A stretch of 64,000 nt of DNA from Promethearchaeota archaeon. Lineage in GTDB: Archaea; Asgardarchaeota; Lokiarchaeia; Sigyniarchaeales; SOKP01. The notes beneath the pieces were generated by a model, which did not search any database, was not told the origin of the DNA, and saw only the letters and a list, made by a program, of their open reading frames with translations. Shown piece after piece: positions 38,401 through 47,329 of this stretch. Both the position numbers and the translations under genes were made by a program. Location of the stretch: assembly GCA_013375475.1 (NCBI GenBank), contig JABXKD010000005.1, forward strand, positions 1-64,000, given 5' to 3'. Each line of letters begins with the position of its first letter. Position 1 is the stretch's first letter.

Positions 38401-39324
38401 TACGATAATGGCACTACTGTAGTAAATACTATGATAAAAAATACAGGTGATATCATACTTGGACTTGATTCAATATATCTGACAACGTCTAGTTCATGGA
38501 CTTCAGTTTTAGATTTTATACCTTTTAATTTACATCCTGGTCAAGAGAAAAGTGTTAGTGTAGTGGTTCCAAGTGAGTTAGGCGATATTAATGTAAACGA
38601 CGAGCTCGGAATTTTAGTCACCACTCTCTTTGATAGCGAAACTAAAGCTTCTGACGTCGGATTCGTTCATACTATTGTTGACAGACCAGATATCCAAATC
38701 ATCGACAATGTTGAAGGACAAATTGCGTCGCATATTTACGCTAATGAAACGGGTAGAATATTGGTTAAAAACACTGGTGATGAAGCTATAACGCTAGACA
38801 AATTATATCTAAATTCCACAACCGAGTTAAATTTCTCAAGTGAAGTGAATTTCGAATACGGAGATGTCACGCTAGATATACAAGAATGTGCTTTAGTCTC
38901 TTTCAACATCACGGGATTAATGTTGAATTCCTCTAATGTCCTAAATGTTGAAGTAACAACCAATACTACCGCCCAATTCGATACTGATCTCACTGTAACA
39001 TCAGATTCACGATTCTATAACATTAATATCGATGATTCTGGAACGGATGTGTCTGTTTCGGCTAATGTTGTAATTAGTATTGAAAACATTGGAATTTTCA
39101 ATGTAACTATAGAATCGGTTTATGTGAATAACACATTTATCTCCTTAGGAAAATTCACAATAACAAATTACACATTTGGACCTGGTGATTCAATTCAATT
39201 AACAATTTCAATGGACGAACTTGATAATGATATTGGTCCAGTTGCTATTGGTGAAACATTAGAATTCATAGTTCGAACCAAAGAAGGAGCAGAAGATATT
39301 CTCATTGAAACTGCTCAATCCTAA
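35443..39324 (+). CDS. aglB: Oligosaccharyltransferase STT3/AglB with long C-terminal beta-domain tail
   Basis: Transfers a lipid-linked glycan to Asn of secreted proteins. At 1293 residues it is longer than most AglB proteins. About 13 membrane segments fill residues 20-490. The first acidic motif is AFDPWIQYYNAEYL, closer to the eukaryotic FDPWFNYR form. The second is GFFDNETIGVF. The acceptor-binding motif WWDYGYWL is near residue 525. After residue ~720 come several tandem Ig/CARDB-like beta domains, each with phrases such as LKNTGTKNLTI, IENTGLTTAIL, VKNTGDEAITL and IENIGIFNVTI. The tail is probably extracellular. No other glycosylation gene is adjacent. Confidence 0.95.
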   Translation: MSQFYSSIKNLRDRARASITIKQFNILFFLALFFVIILAIYIRLSPVASGNYLIKAFDPWIQYYNAEYLSTHTVFEYFNWHDFKSWFPEGYNRSNLRPGLTFTVVAIYQFISSIGIPISLYDVCFYFPAFMGGASVFAIYLVGKEVLDRRCGLIAAFFLAFNPGFMQRTTAGFFDNETIGVFATLMTFYFFIKTIRTGKIVHSFLGGIFLGYLALSWGGFNFVFMILPLVCGIVILLKKYDSNLLIAYVGIEGVGTLIYALSTKFPFRTFFTSIELGGIFYFSLFLIAFHLLHTYRSSISRFYDGLINFIKWGLIPIVIALAVIIWVDPNIIPFGFGQRLVSVLSPLIRESINIVASVAEHMPSSWSVFYYNTLIPLMLLPLGLFFLFKRANAADVLLLSFLILIFYFTGSMIRIILLFAPAACLVGAYGLVNILKIFGSFYGEQRAGISRKRKRQVKRTVGKAEIGAVYIIVGIMCIAQIMHASNISITQLSQSQITPGGQIHDWEESLTWMKTNLPGTTVVVSWWDYGYWLTPIGNMTTVNDNGTINETRIGLTGMAMMQTDEIYSAKAFKALKADYVLVYFGMLYPNLGGDEGKWPWMVRICNDNYQKYKDFGMQEDNWGPNSVFVESEYFNDTLQRPTPKWFQSTLVKLMFNRLPTDPPPDPSNPRSFVEFYQAQINSNSRLDTNGDQYVTHIPVDGRYNFKVFIQEHASPNGMVKLFKIDYTALESSFRILNPEVFDTGYATLKLKNTGTKNLTIKDVKINGVSYDFNLGKGINTNKLNAEEDDLVWVNFKSSGKSFQIDDVVNIEVEAESTALGSTPFLFTNDTSNFFVTEAIGGDIKINKPNSQVVQISEDESDIYLEIENTGLTTAILRDFYVDNENNTLDDVTYLSGSSILEAGQKAYVKIVNTAYPFYRNLTKVFKIGVVTPNNIRDELLFTSNYEDFKISILEENRIPSPEAFIATQIDLRKHIPINLESTYAYTYDNGTTVVNTMIKNTGDIILGLDSIYLTTSSSWTSVLDFIPFNLHPGQEKSVSVVVPSELGDINVNDELGILVTTLFDSETKASDVGFVHTIVDRPDIQIIDNVEGQIASHIYANETGRILVKNTGDEAITLDKLYLNSTTELNFSSEVNFEYGDVTLDIQECALVSFNITGLMLNSSNVLNVEVTTNTTAQFDTDLTVTSDSRFYNINIDDSGTDVSVSANVVISIENIGIFNVTIESVYVNNTFISLGKFTITNYTFGPGDSIQLTISMDELDNDIGPVAIGETLEFIVRTKEGAEDILIETAQS

Positions 39325-39451
39325 TTCTAATTTTCTTTTATTTTTAGTAAAAATCATAAATTATGTAAGATTAAAAAATCTATAGACCTATCGTCTATAA
39401 ATTGAATTTAACTTCATCTCTAATTAACCTTAAAATTTTGGTACTTAATTT

Positions 39452-41458
39452 ATGATATCTAATTTCAAAATTGAATCCGATTATATCCCTCGTGGAGATC
39501 AGCCAGAAGCGATAAAAAAGCTTGCAAATAATATTAAAAACGGAAAAAGCTTTCAAACTTTGCTTGGAGCCACTGGTACCGGTAAAACATTCACTGTTGC
39601 AAATATTATTCAAGAAGTTCAAAAACCAACCTTAGTTATGGCACCGAATAAAACGCTTGCTGCGCAATTGTATAACGAACTTAAAGGATTATTTCCTAGC
39701 AATGAGGTCCATTATTTCGTAAGTTATTACGATTATTATCAGCCCGAGAGTTATATGCCTATATCAGGGTTATACATTGAGAAGGATTTCAGTGTAAACG
39801 AAGAGATAGAAAGACTTAGATTAGCTGCGACGCATGCAATTAGAACTCGAAAAGATGTCATAATCGTAGCAACTGTTTCTTGCATTTATGGGATTGGTGA
39901 CCCTAAGATTTGGACAGCGATTTCTCTTAACCTTGATGTTGGTCAAACTATTAAAAGAAAAGAAATAATTAAACGATTAATATTAATGAATTATGAAAGG
40001 AAGGATATTGAATTTAAACCTGGCGTAGTAAGGGTTAAAGGAGATATAATAGACATATTTCCCGCATATTTAAACACTGCTATTCGTATATCCTTATTTG
40101 GAGATGTTATTGAGTCAATTCAAGAATTACATCATATTACGAATAATGTTATAAAAGAAATTTCAAATTGTAGGATTTTTCCTGCCACTCATTTCATCAT
40201 ACCTGAAGAAAATAAAGAAAAGGCTTTAATATCCATAGAAGAAGAGATGGAAATTCAGGTAGCTAAATTCACGAAAGAAAAAAAATATGCTGAAGCGCAA
40301 CGCATTGAGAAAAGAAGTAAATTTGATCTTGAGATGATGAGGGAAATGGGGTGGTGTAAGGGAGTAGAAAATTATTCTAGACACTTAGACGGAAGACCTC
40401 CCGGTAGTCCTCCCATGTGCCTGATCGATTATTTTCCAAAAGATTTCTTGATTGTTGTCGATGAAAGTCACATCACAATTCCGCAAATTCATGGAATGAT
40501 TGGCGGAGATCGATCACGAAAAAGGAATCTTATAGATTTTGGGTGGAGACTTCCATCAGCATACGATAATAGACCATTAACTTTTGAAGAATGGGAATCT
40601 AAAATTAATTACATAGTCTTTATGAGCGCTACTCCGGGGAATTGGGAATCGAAGAAAAGTGGCGGAATCTCTGCTGAACAGATTATTAGACCTACGGGGT
40701 TGGTTGATCCTTTTGTGGAAATTCGCCCTGCCAAGAATCAAATTGATGATTTATTAGGAGAAATAAGGAAGGTTATTAACAACAAGGGGAGAACTTTAGT
40801 AACGACGCTTACTAAACGAATGTCAGAAGATATCGCTGAATATTATTCTGAAATTGGTCTGAAGGTTGCCTACTTGCATTCAGAGGTAGATACCGTAGAA
40901 AGGTTTGAAATATTAAGACGCCTTAGAGACGGTACTCATGATGTTTTAGTTGGCATAAATTTATTAAGAGAAGGACTTGATTTACCAGAAGTACAACTAG
41001 TTGCTATCCTAGATGCAGATAAATTAGGATTTTTGAGAGACACGAGATCTCTTATACAAACAATTGGCAGAGCTTCGCGAAATATTGAAGGAAAAGCTAT
41101 TTTATACGCTGATAAATTTACTTCAGCAATGAGAGAAGCTATTGAAGAAACCAATAGAAGAAGGAAAAAACAAATTGAATATAATAAAATAAACAAAATT
41201 ACACCTCAAACAATTAAGAAGAACATTCTGAATTCTCTCTCCGAGGAACAAGAATTTAAAGAAAAGGAAACGAAGAAATTAAAAAGAACTGTAAAAGAGA
41301 AAATTGAAGATTTAGAAAAACAAGGAGATATGGATATTGTAATCCAATATCTTGAGACTAAAATGTTTCTGGCAGCAAAAGAACTTAGGTTCGAAGATGC
41401 TGCGTATTTACGAGATAAAATTAAGGAAACTAACCGAAATTATAAAATAAAAGAGTGA
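39452..41458 (+). CDS. uvrB: Excinuclease ABC subunit B
   Basis: The DNA damage-verification helicase of nucleotide-excision repair. 668 residues, the bacterial standard length. Walker A is GATGTGKTFTVANI and the beta-hairpin has YYDYYQPESYMP. The DEAD-like box is VDESH, motif VI QTIGRASRN, and the C-terminal UVR domain (AAKELRFEDAAYLRDKI) is complete. Uvr genes are bacterial in origin, and their presence in archaea reflects transfer. UvrA lies 3 kb downstream, but UvrC is not in the window. Confidence 0.97.
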   Translation: MISNFKIESDYIPRGDQPEAIKKLANNIKNGKSFQTLLGATGTGKTFTVANIIQEVQKPTLVMAPNKTLAAQLYNELKGLFPSNEVHYFVSYYDYYQPESYMPISGLYIEKDFSVNEEIERLRLAATHAIRTRKDVIIVATVSCIYGIGDPKIWTAISLNLDVGQTIKRKEIIKRLILMNYERKDIEFKPGVVRVKGDIIDIFPAYLNTAIRISLFGDVIESIQELHHITNNVIKEISNCRIFPATHFIIPEENKEKALISIEEEMEIQVAKFTKEKKYAEAQRIEKRSKFDLEMMREMGWCKGVENYSRHLDGRPPGSPPMCLIDYFPKDFLIVVDESHITIPQIHGMIGGDRSRKRNLIDFGWRLPSAYDNRPLTFEEWESKINYIVFMSATPGNWESKKSGGISAEQIIRPTGLVDPFVEIRPAKNQIDDLLGEIRKVINNKGRTLVTTLTKRMSEDIAEYYSEIGLKVAYLHSEVDTVERFEILRRLRDGTHDVLVGINLLREGLDLPEVQLVAILDADKLGFLRDTRSLIQTIGRASRNIEGKAILYADKFTSAMREAIEETNRRRKKQIEYNKINKITPQTIKKNILNSLSEEQEFKEKETKKLKRTVKEKIEDLEKQGDMDIVIQYLETKMFLAAKELRFEDAAYLRDKIKETNRNYKIKE

Positions 41459-41554
41459 AATTTTCCTATCTGTTAAGAAGATTTATTAATCCTATTTTGT
41501 TAATTTAATATTGAAATTAATCTAAAATCTAAAGTTTTAGTGGGCAATTTAATT

Positions 41555-42580
41555 ATGCAAAAAATCTACAAAAATTTAATTTTTACTCTCATAATCGCTT
41601 TAGCACTTCTTATTCTAGCAATAGTAATTTCATTTTTCATATCACGATTTCTACCAGGTGATCCCGTTTTAGCTTACCTTCCCGAGGGACCAATTGATTG
41701 GAACGAATATGAAGCTATGAGGGAACAATTAGGATTAAATCAGCCTTTAATAATACAATTTTTCCTTTTTGCTTTTAGAATGCTTTCGGGTGATTGGGGG
41801 CGCTCACTCTCTCTTGCTAGGGGCCTTCCTGTGCAATCATTAATATCGGTAACCTTACCTCGTACTCTAGACCTTATAATGTTGCCATTAATTATTGGAT
41901 TGTTTTTAGGGTTGATACTCGGAAAATTTTCAGTAAAAACCAGATCGAAACTAGGAAATAGATCCATTCAAATCATTTCTCTTATAGGTTTTGCATTTCC
42001 CATTTTCTTGCTTGCCATGTTGTTTCAATTCTTTCTTGGTTATGTGTTTCCCATATTTCCTGGCACTGGGTATAAAAGCATTGCTTATCCCGATCCACCA
42101 CTAGTGACTGGTTTTCGAGCTATTGATTCATTGCTTTCTGGACAATGGTATTTACTTACTGACTATCTGTATCATTTAGTTCTTCCATGGATAACTTTAA
42201 CTATATCTATCACGGTATTTACTATTATAATAGTCCGATCCTATCTTATAAATCAACTAAATCAAATAGAAGATGGAGAAACACGCTCCATCGTCCCGTT
42301 CACCTTTCAAGTTGGATTGGGGTTTGCAATTATTTTCGCATTCTTAATGGTAACCGAAACATTTTTTGGCTTTTACGGTATCGGTCAACTTTTATTAAAT
42401 GCACTATATTATGCTGATTATTATGTAATAAATGGAGTTCTATTTTTAATTTCGATAAGTTTTGTTCTTTTGATTACCATTTCCCTTCTTTTGTTTATAT
42501 TGTACGGAAAAGTTAAGAATCAGTCTTTATCTAAGCAACTAAGCATTTCTCAAATGGATAACGAGGTGAAATTGACATGA
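41555..42580 (+). CDS. ABC transporter permease, DppB/OppB type
   Basis: A 341-residue integral membrane protein with six predicted membrane segments. The beginning has ISRFLPGDPVLAYLPEGP and the family pattern REQLGLNQPLIIQFFLF, as in peptide/nickel permeases. The start is the ATG at 41555; the track's upstream GTG adds five residues. The EAA loop region (SYLINQLNQIEDG) is weakly conserved. It overlaps the second permease by 4 nt. No ABC ATPase or substrate-binding protein is adjacent. Confidence 0.85.
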   Translation: MQKIYKNLIFTLIIALALLILAIVISFFISRFLPGDPVLAYLPEGPIDWNEYEAMREQLGLNQPLIIQFFLFAFRMLSGDWGRSLSLARGLPVQSLISVTLPRTLDLIMLPLIIGLFLGLILGKFSVKTRSKLGNRSIQIISLIGFAFPIFLLAMLFQFFLGYVFPIFPGTGYKSIAYPDPPLVTGFRAIDSLLSGQWYLLTDYLYHLVLPWITLTISITVFTIIIVRSYLINQLNQIEDGETRSIVPFTFQVGLGFAIIFAFLMVTETFFGFYGIGQLLLNALYYADYYVINGVLFLISISFVLLITISLLLFILYGKVKNQSLSKQLSISQMDNEVKLT

Positions 42581-43428
42581 ATAGCATGAATAATTCTGAA
42601 ATTAGTATGAAAAAGAACAACAATTTATTGGATAGGTTCAAAACCGAAATAAAAGAACTTGGTCGTTACTTCTTCTTGAAATTGAAATCTCCCTTAACGA
42701 TCATTGGCTTGGGAATCATTATCTTTGCGATAATCATTTCAATATTTCCTCAGATACTCACTCCTTATTCGCTCACCGATGCAATTGGAGTCTATCCTGA
42801 ACAATGGAATCCTCCATCACCCGATCATCCTTTGGGACAAACTAGGTTTGGGAGAGACGTACTTGCGCGAATTATCTATGCCATACCCAATTCCTTAATG
42901 TTAAGTATTTCTGCAGTCCTCATTGGATTAATATGCGCATTGATTATAGGGATTCCCATAGCATTATTAAATAAGAAGTTAAATATATCCGCCGAAATCC
43001 TACTAATTCCAATATTCATGGTTCCGTTAGTGTTCGTAGTGTTTTTTGGTTTCTTTATATTTTCTTTTCCTTTTAATGACTATCCATTCCTTGTTGGCTT
43101 ATTTTTGAACTCATTCTTTACATATCTAATTGCGAGAGAACGAACCTCATTCTATGATATTAGTAAAAAAGTAATTCCTTATATTCCTCTATTTATGGGA
43201 GTAACCATTCTAATTGATACCTTCATAGGTCTTTTAGGGTTCTCATCGTCGTTATTCATCCGACTTGGTGCTGAAATTTCTATAGGACGATCATTTCTTT
43301 ACATTGCACCCTGGGCTTCCTTATTTCCCAGTTTAGCCGTTTTCATTTTGTTGTCTGGATTTTTTATCCTTTATGGGGGCCTGCAAAAATCACCCGAAGA
43401 GCTTAGAGATTTAAAAAGAGTTTTATAA
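42577..43428 (+). CDS. ABC transporter permease, DppC/OppC type
   Basis: A 283-residue partner of the DppB-like permease, recognised by PPSPDHPLGQTRFGRDVLARIIYAIPNSL, the signature of DppC proteins. About six membrane segments. The usual cytoplasmic EAA loop is shortened (LNSFFTYLIARERTSFYD). It is translationally coupled to the upstream gene (ATGA). The pair must use ATPases and a binding protein coded elsewhere, or may be a relict. Confidence 0.85.
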   Translation: MNSMNNSEISMKKNNNLLDRFKTEIKELGRYFFLKLKSPLTIIGLGIIIFAIIISIFPQILTPYSLTDAIGVYPEQWNPPSPDHPLGQTRFGRDVLARIIYAIPNSLMLSISAVLIGLICALIIGIPIALLNKKLNISAEILLIPIFMVPLVFVVFFGFFIFSFPFNDYPFLVGLFLNSFFTYLIARERTSFYDISKKVIPYIPLFMGVTILIDTFIGLLGFSSSLFIRLGAEISIGRSFLYIAPWASLFPSLAVFILLSGFFILYGGLQKSPEELRDLKRVL

Positions 43429-43479
43429 CTAATTATATTATTTTGTCGATTTTTAATTTTATTTTTTTACACTATATAA

Positions 43480-43890
43480 CGTAAATTCTACTGGCCTGGT
43501 TTAACAAAAGCCATGGAAGGGTTAATCGAAAAGGGAACAATTCCTTGCCCATTTTTTGAGGGAGGTTATAAAGATTGTTTAGAATATTTAGCAGAATTTG
43601 CGAAAAAGCATAAAGGAAAATTAGTTTATATGTTTGACAGAACCAATATTGCTAAAGCAAAAGAAATGATGGGAGATTATGTATGTATCAGGGGAAATGA
43701 TCCAGGATCGCTTTTGGTAACAGGCACACCTAAACAAGTTGAGGAGTATGTAAAGAAATCTATTGAAGACTTTAAAGAGGGTGGAGGTTTTCTTGTAGAT
43801 GGTGGGGCTTCAGAGATTCCAAATATGGCTAAACATGAAAATGTACAAGCAATGACCGATGCTGTACACAAATATGGTTGGTATCGATAA
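43480..43890 (+). pseudogene. C-terminal remnant of a URO-D/corrinoid-methyltransferase-family gene
   Basis: The track ORF starts at 43513, but the frame is open from 43480 and reads FYWPGLTKAMEGLIEKG, a mid-protein segment of URO-D-family methyltransferases. It continues with PFFEGGYKDCLEYLAEF, MFDRTNIAKAKEMMGDYVCIRGN and SLLVTGTPKQVEEYVK, all C-terminal half motifs. About 135 of roughly 350-400 residues remain and no start or N-terminal half exists upstream. It is a decayed copy, different from the intact gene at 14-15 kb. Confidence 0.75.
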
Positions 43891-43957
43891 TAAACTTCTT
43901 TTTATAAAATAAATTCATATTTTTTTTCTTAGATTAATCCATTAATATTTGATTTAA

Positions 43958-44164
43958 TTTCAGTTTATTGATGTTAATGCCTATAGGCATACACATGAGG
44001 CGAAAATTGAGTAGATAGATAAAACATTATTGGTTAATCCAGGTAGAGGATATATTGATGAATTCTCTTATAACCCCTTTGCTTCGATCGTGGTACTCAA
44101 AATTGAAAAAGAAGTTAAAGCAGAAATAAAAGAGATAAGATCTCGATATAAATTAACCCATTAA
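43958..44164 (+). pseudogene. Possible metallophosphoesterase remnant
   Basis: In one frame the DNA reads VNAYRHTHEAKIE, a TAG, then IDKTLLVNPGRGYIDEFSYN and SIVVLKIEKEV. This resembles the C-terminal part of YfcE/MJ0936-type phosphodiesterases (GHTHKP, then LLINPGS, then a strand with AVLEI). The first Gly-His is changed to Arg-His and a stop interrupts the frame, so it is non-functional if the assignment is right. It occupies most of the otherwise empty 440 nt before uvrA. Confidence 0.45.
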
Positions 44165-44332
44165 TACAGTTTTACCCTCCAAATTTAGATTTTTTCTTAT
44201 TTCCTTTTTATTTGCAGAATCTGAGGTTATGATTAGAAAATCATTACACTTTAGGGTAATATTATTGAGGATTATAAAATAAAATAGTGAAATTTTTCAC
44301 AAATCAATAATTAAAGGTTATTAGAAGTAAAT

Positions 44333-47200
44333 ATGAGCACAAATTCTATTATTATTAAAGGAGCAAGGCAAAATAATCTAAAAAACATCGATGTTACCAT
44401 ACCAAGAAATAAATTAGTAATTATAACTGGAATAAGTGGTAGTGGAAAATCAAGTTTAGCAATGGATACATTGTACGCTGAGGGTCAAAGAAGATTCTTG
44501 GAATCCTTGTCTAGCTATGCTAGACAATTTCTTGGAGAAATGGATAAACCGGATGTCGACTCAATTGAAGGATTGTCTCCTGCGATAGCTATCGAACAAA
44601 AGCCTCTCTCAAAAAATCCTCGCAGTACTGTTGGAACGGTCACAGAAATATACGATTATTATAGGTTGCTCTTTGCTAATATTGGAATTCCTCACTGCCC
44701 CAATTGTGGAAAAGAAATCAGACCGCAAACACCTCAACAGATAATCCAACAAATCCTAGAGGAGATCAAGGAAAATCAAAAATTCATTATTAAAGCACCA
44801 GTTATTCGAGATCGAAAAGGTGAATATAAGGATCTCCTCGGCGACCTTAAAAAACAAGGATATGTTAGAGTTGAAATTGATGACATTCAATATACTTTAG
44901 ATGAAGAAATAACTATGGAAAAGAATGTTAAGCATAACATTAATGTAATCGTAGATCGACTCGTTATGAAAAGCGATATAAAAACGAGGTTGGCTGACTC
45001 CATTGAAACTGCTTTAAAGTTGACTGACGGAATTGTCGTTGTAGAAGTTCTCGATATAGGAGAACAAATTTATTCTGAACATTTAGCGTGCGTTGATTGT
45101 GGTATATCTTTTCCTCCAATTGATCATAAAATGTTTTCTTTTAACATCCCTCACGGGAGCTGTAAATACTGCAGTGGATTAGGAACTGTAATGGAATTTG
45201 ACTACGAGCTAGTTTTAGGAAACGATTTATATGTACCACTTCAAGATTCACCCATAAGAAACATTCCTGGATTTGGTTCTTTGACAGGATATTCTTGGCA
45301 ATCGATAGATCAAGTCACTAAGCATTATGGATTCGATACCGATAAGACAGCGATAAAGGATATTGATCCAAAAAAGTTACATAAAGTATTGTTTGGAACA
45401 GAAGATGAAGTCATCGAATTTTATTACGAGAGCGAAAATAATGGCTACGGGAATAATAAAGGCGAAATAAAATCAACATATCAGGTAGCTAGACCTTTCG
45501 AAGGGATCATACCTATGTTGCATAGAAGATACATGGACACCCGCTCTGAATGGGCTCGAGATACATACAAGAGTTTCATGAATCAGATTGATTGTCCTCA
45601 ATGTAATGGTCAAAGGTTAAAACCTGAAAGCCTTTCTGTGCTGATCGATAATATTAATATTGCTAAATTATCTGATTTAGCAGTTAAAGATTCTTTGAAT
45701 TTTTTCAAAAATCTCCATTTAGATGAAATTCAAAAGACAATAGTTAAAGATGTCTTGAAGGAAATTTTAGATCGGTTATCCTTTTTGGACAATGTTGGAT
45801 TAGATTACATAAGTTTAAGCCGAAGATCTCACACTCTTTCAGTAGGAGAGGCTGAAAGAATTAGGTTGGCAACTCAATTAGGTTCAAGCCTGGTTGGTGT
45901 TTTATATGTCCTAGATGAACCCTCTGTTGGATTACACCAACGTGACATCTCTCGTTTAATAGATATGTTGAAAAAATTAAGAGACCTAGGTAATACTGTT
46001 ATAGTTGTAGAGCATGACGATGAAATTATGCGCAACGCTGATCATATTATTGATCTTGGGCCTTTAGCAGGTGAAAGCGGTGGAGAGGTTGTAGCGGAAG
46101 GACCTTTAGCTACGATACTAGAAGCTAATACATTAACAGGTAAATACTTATCAGGAAAAAAAAAGATTGAAGTTCCAAAAGTAAGGCGAGAGATTGATAA
46201 TCACTTTATTGAAATAATAGGTGCCAGAGAAAATAACCTTAAAAATATAAAAGTTAAAATTCCTCTTGGTGTTTTTACGTGTATTACTGGCGTTTCGGGA
46301 GCAGGAAAAACAAGTTTAATAATTGAATGTCTGTACAAAGGGTTACATAATATCGTTAACACTCGCAGTTCTCGAATAACAAGTGGTGATTTTGACGAGA
46401 TTAAAGGATATGAAACAATTGATAAAATAATTAATATAGATCAATCTCCAATTGGAAGAACGCCTCGTTCTGTACCTGCTACTTATACAAAAGCTTTAGA
46501 CTACATAAGAGAAATATTCGCTAAACTTGAAGAATCAAGAGAGAGAGGTTACAAAAAAGGAAGATTTAGCTTTAATACTAAAGAAGGTCATTGTAAAAAA
46601 TGCAAAGGAACGGGGTATATTCTAAAAGAGATGTACTTTCTTCCAGATGTATATATCAGATGTGATTTATGTAGAGGCCTGAGATATAATGCTGAGACTT
46701 TAGAGGTCAGATACAAAGGAAAAACAATTTCAGAGGTGTTAAAAATGACTTTTCATCAAGCTCTTGAATTCTTCGATAGTATCCCTAATTTAAAACAAAC
46801 GTTAAAAACTGTAGTAGATGTTGGATTAGGATATCTAGAGTTGGGTCAATCTTCAACAACCTTGAGTGGAGGCGAATCTCAAAGGTTGAAAATTGCTAGA
46901 GAATTAAGAAAAACGAGCACTGGAAATACAATGTATATATTAGATGAACCAACTACGGGATTACATGCCCATGATATAAACTTTCTGTTGAAAGTACTTC
47001 AAAAATTGGTTGATAAAGGTAATACTGTAATAGTGATTGAGCATAATATGGATGTAATTAAATCTTCAGATTACCTGATTGATCTTGGACCTGAGGGAGG
47101 AGAAAAAGGAGGAAAAGTAGTAGTGAAAGGAACTCCTGAAGAGATTGTTGAGAAAAAAACATCATTCACTGCGAAATATCTCCAGAAATATTTAAATTAA
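44333..47200 (+). CDS. uvrA: Excinuclease ABC subunit A
   Basis: The damage-sensing ATPase of nucleotide-excision repair, 955 residues. It has two ABC modules (Walker A GISGSGKSSLAMDTLYAEGQ and GVSGAGKTSLIIECL, signatures LSVGEAERIRLA and LSGGESQRLKIA) and the inserted zinc-finger modules with CPNCGKE, CVDCG...CKYCSG and CKKCKGTGY...CDLCRG. Bacterial in type and complete. Together with uvrB it indicates a working UvrABC system, with uvrC outside the window. Confidence 0.97.
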   Translation: MSTNSIIIKGARQNNLKNIDVTIPRNKLVIITGISGSGKSSLAMDTLYAEGQRRFLESLSSYARQFLGEMDKPDVDSIEGLSPAIAIEQKPLSKNPRSTVGTVTEIYDYYRLLFANIGIPHCPNCGKEIRPQTPQQIIQQILEEIKENQKFIIKAPVIRDRKGEYKDLLGDLKKQGYVRVEIDDIQYTLDEEITMEKNVKHNINVIVDRLVMKSDIKTRLADSIETALKLTDGIVVVEVLDIGEQIYSEHLACVDCGISFPPIDHKMFSFNIPHGSCKYCSGLGTVMEFDYELVLGNDLYVPLQDSPIRNIPGFGSLTGYSWQSIDQVTKHYGFDTDKTAIKDIDPKKLHKVLFGTEDEVIEFYYESENNGYGNNKGEIKSTYQVARPFEGIIPMLHRRYMDTRSEWARDTYKSFMNQIDCPQCNGQRLKPESLSVLIDNINIAKLSDLAVKDSLNFFKNLHLDEIQKTIVKDVLKEILDRLSFLDNVGLDYISLSRRSHTLSVGEAERIRLATQLGSSLVGVLYVLDEPSVGLHQRDISRLIDMLKKLRDLGNTVIVVEHDDEIMRNADHIIDLGPLAGESGGEVVAEGPLATILEANTLTGKYLSGKKKIEVPKVRREIDNHFIEIIGARENNLKNIKVKIPLGVFTCITGVSGAGKTSLIIECLYKGLHNIVNTRSSRITSGDFDEIKGYETIDKIINIDQSPIGRTPRSVPATYTKALDYIREIFAKLEESRERGYKKGRFSFNTKEGHCKKCKGTGYILKEMYFLPDVYIRCDLCRGLRYNAETLEVRYKGKTISEVLKMTFHQALEFFDSIPNLKQTLKTVVDVGLGYLELGQSSTTLSGGESQRLKIARELRKTSTGNTMYILDEPTTGLHAHDINFLLKVLQKLVDKGNTVIVIEHNMDVIKSSDYLIDLGPEGGEKGGKVVVKGTPEEIVEKKTSFTAKYLQKYLN

Positions 47201-47329
47201 ACTATTGAGTGCTGTAACTTGTATTGATTTTTTAAAGTTGATTCATAAAAACTATATCCTAAGATAATTTTTTTAATTATGAGAATCAATTAGATTTAGC
47301 CATTTATTTTATTTTAGAAGTGTATACAA

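Noticed and set aside
44012-44014. TAG in the metallophosphoesterase-like frame as a pyrrolysine codon.
   Set aside because: The fragment lacks its N-terminus and a conserved glycine, so decay is the better explanation.
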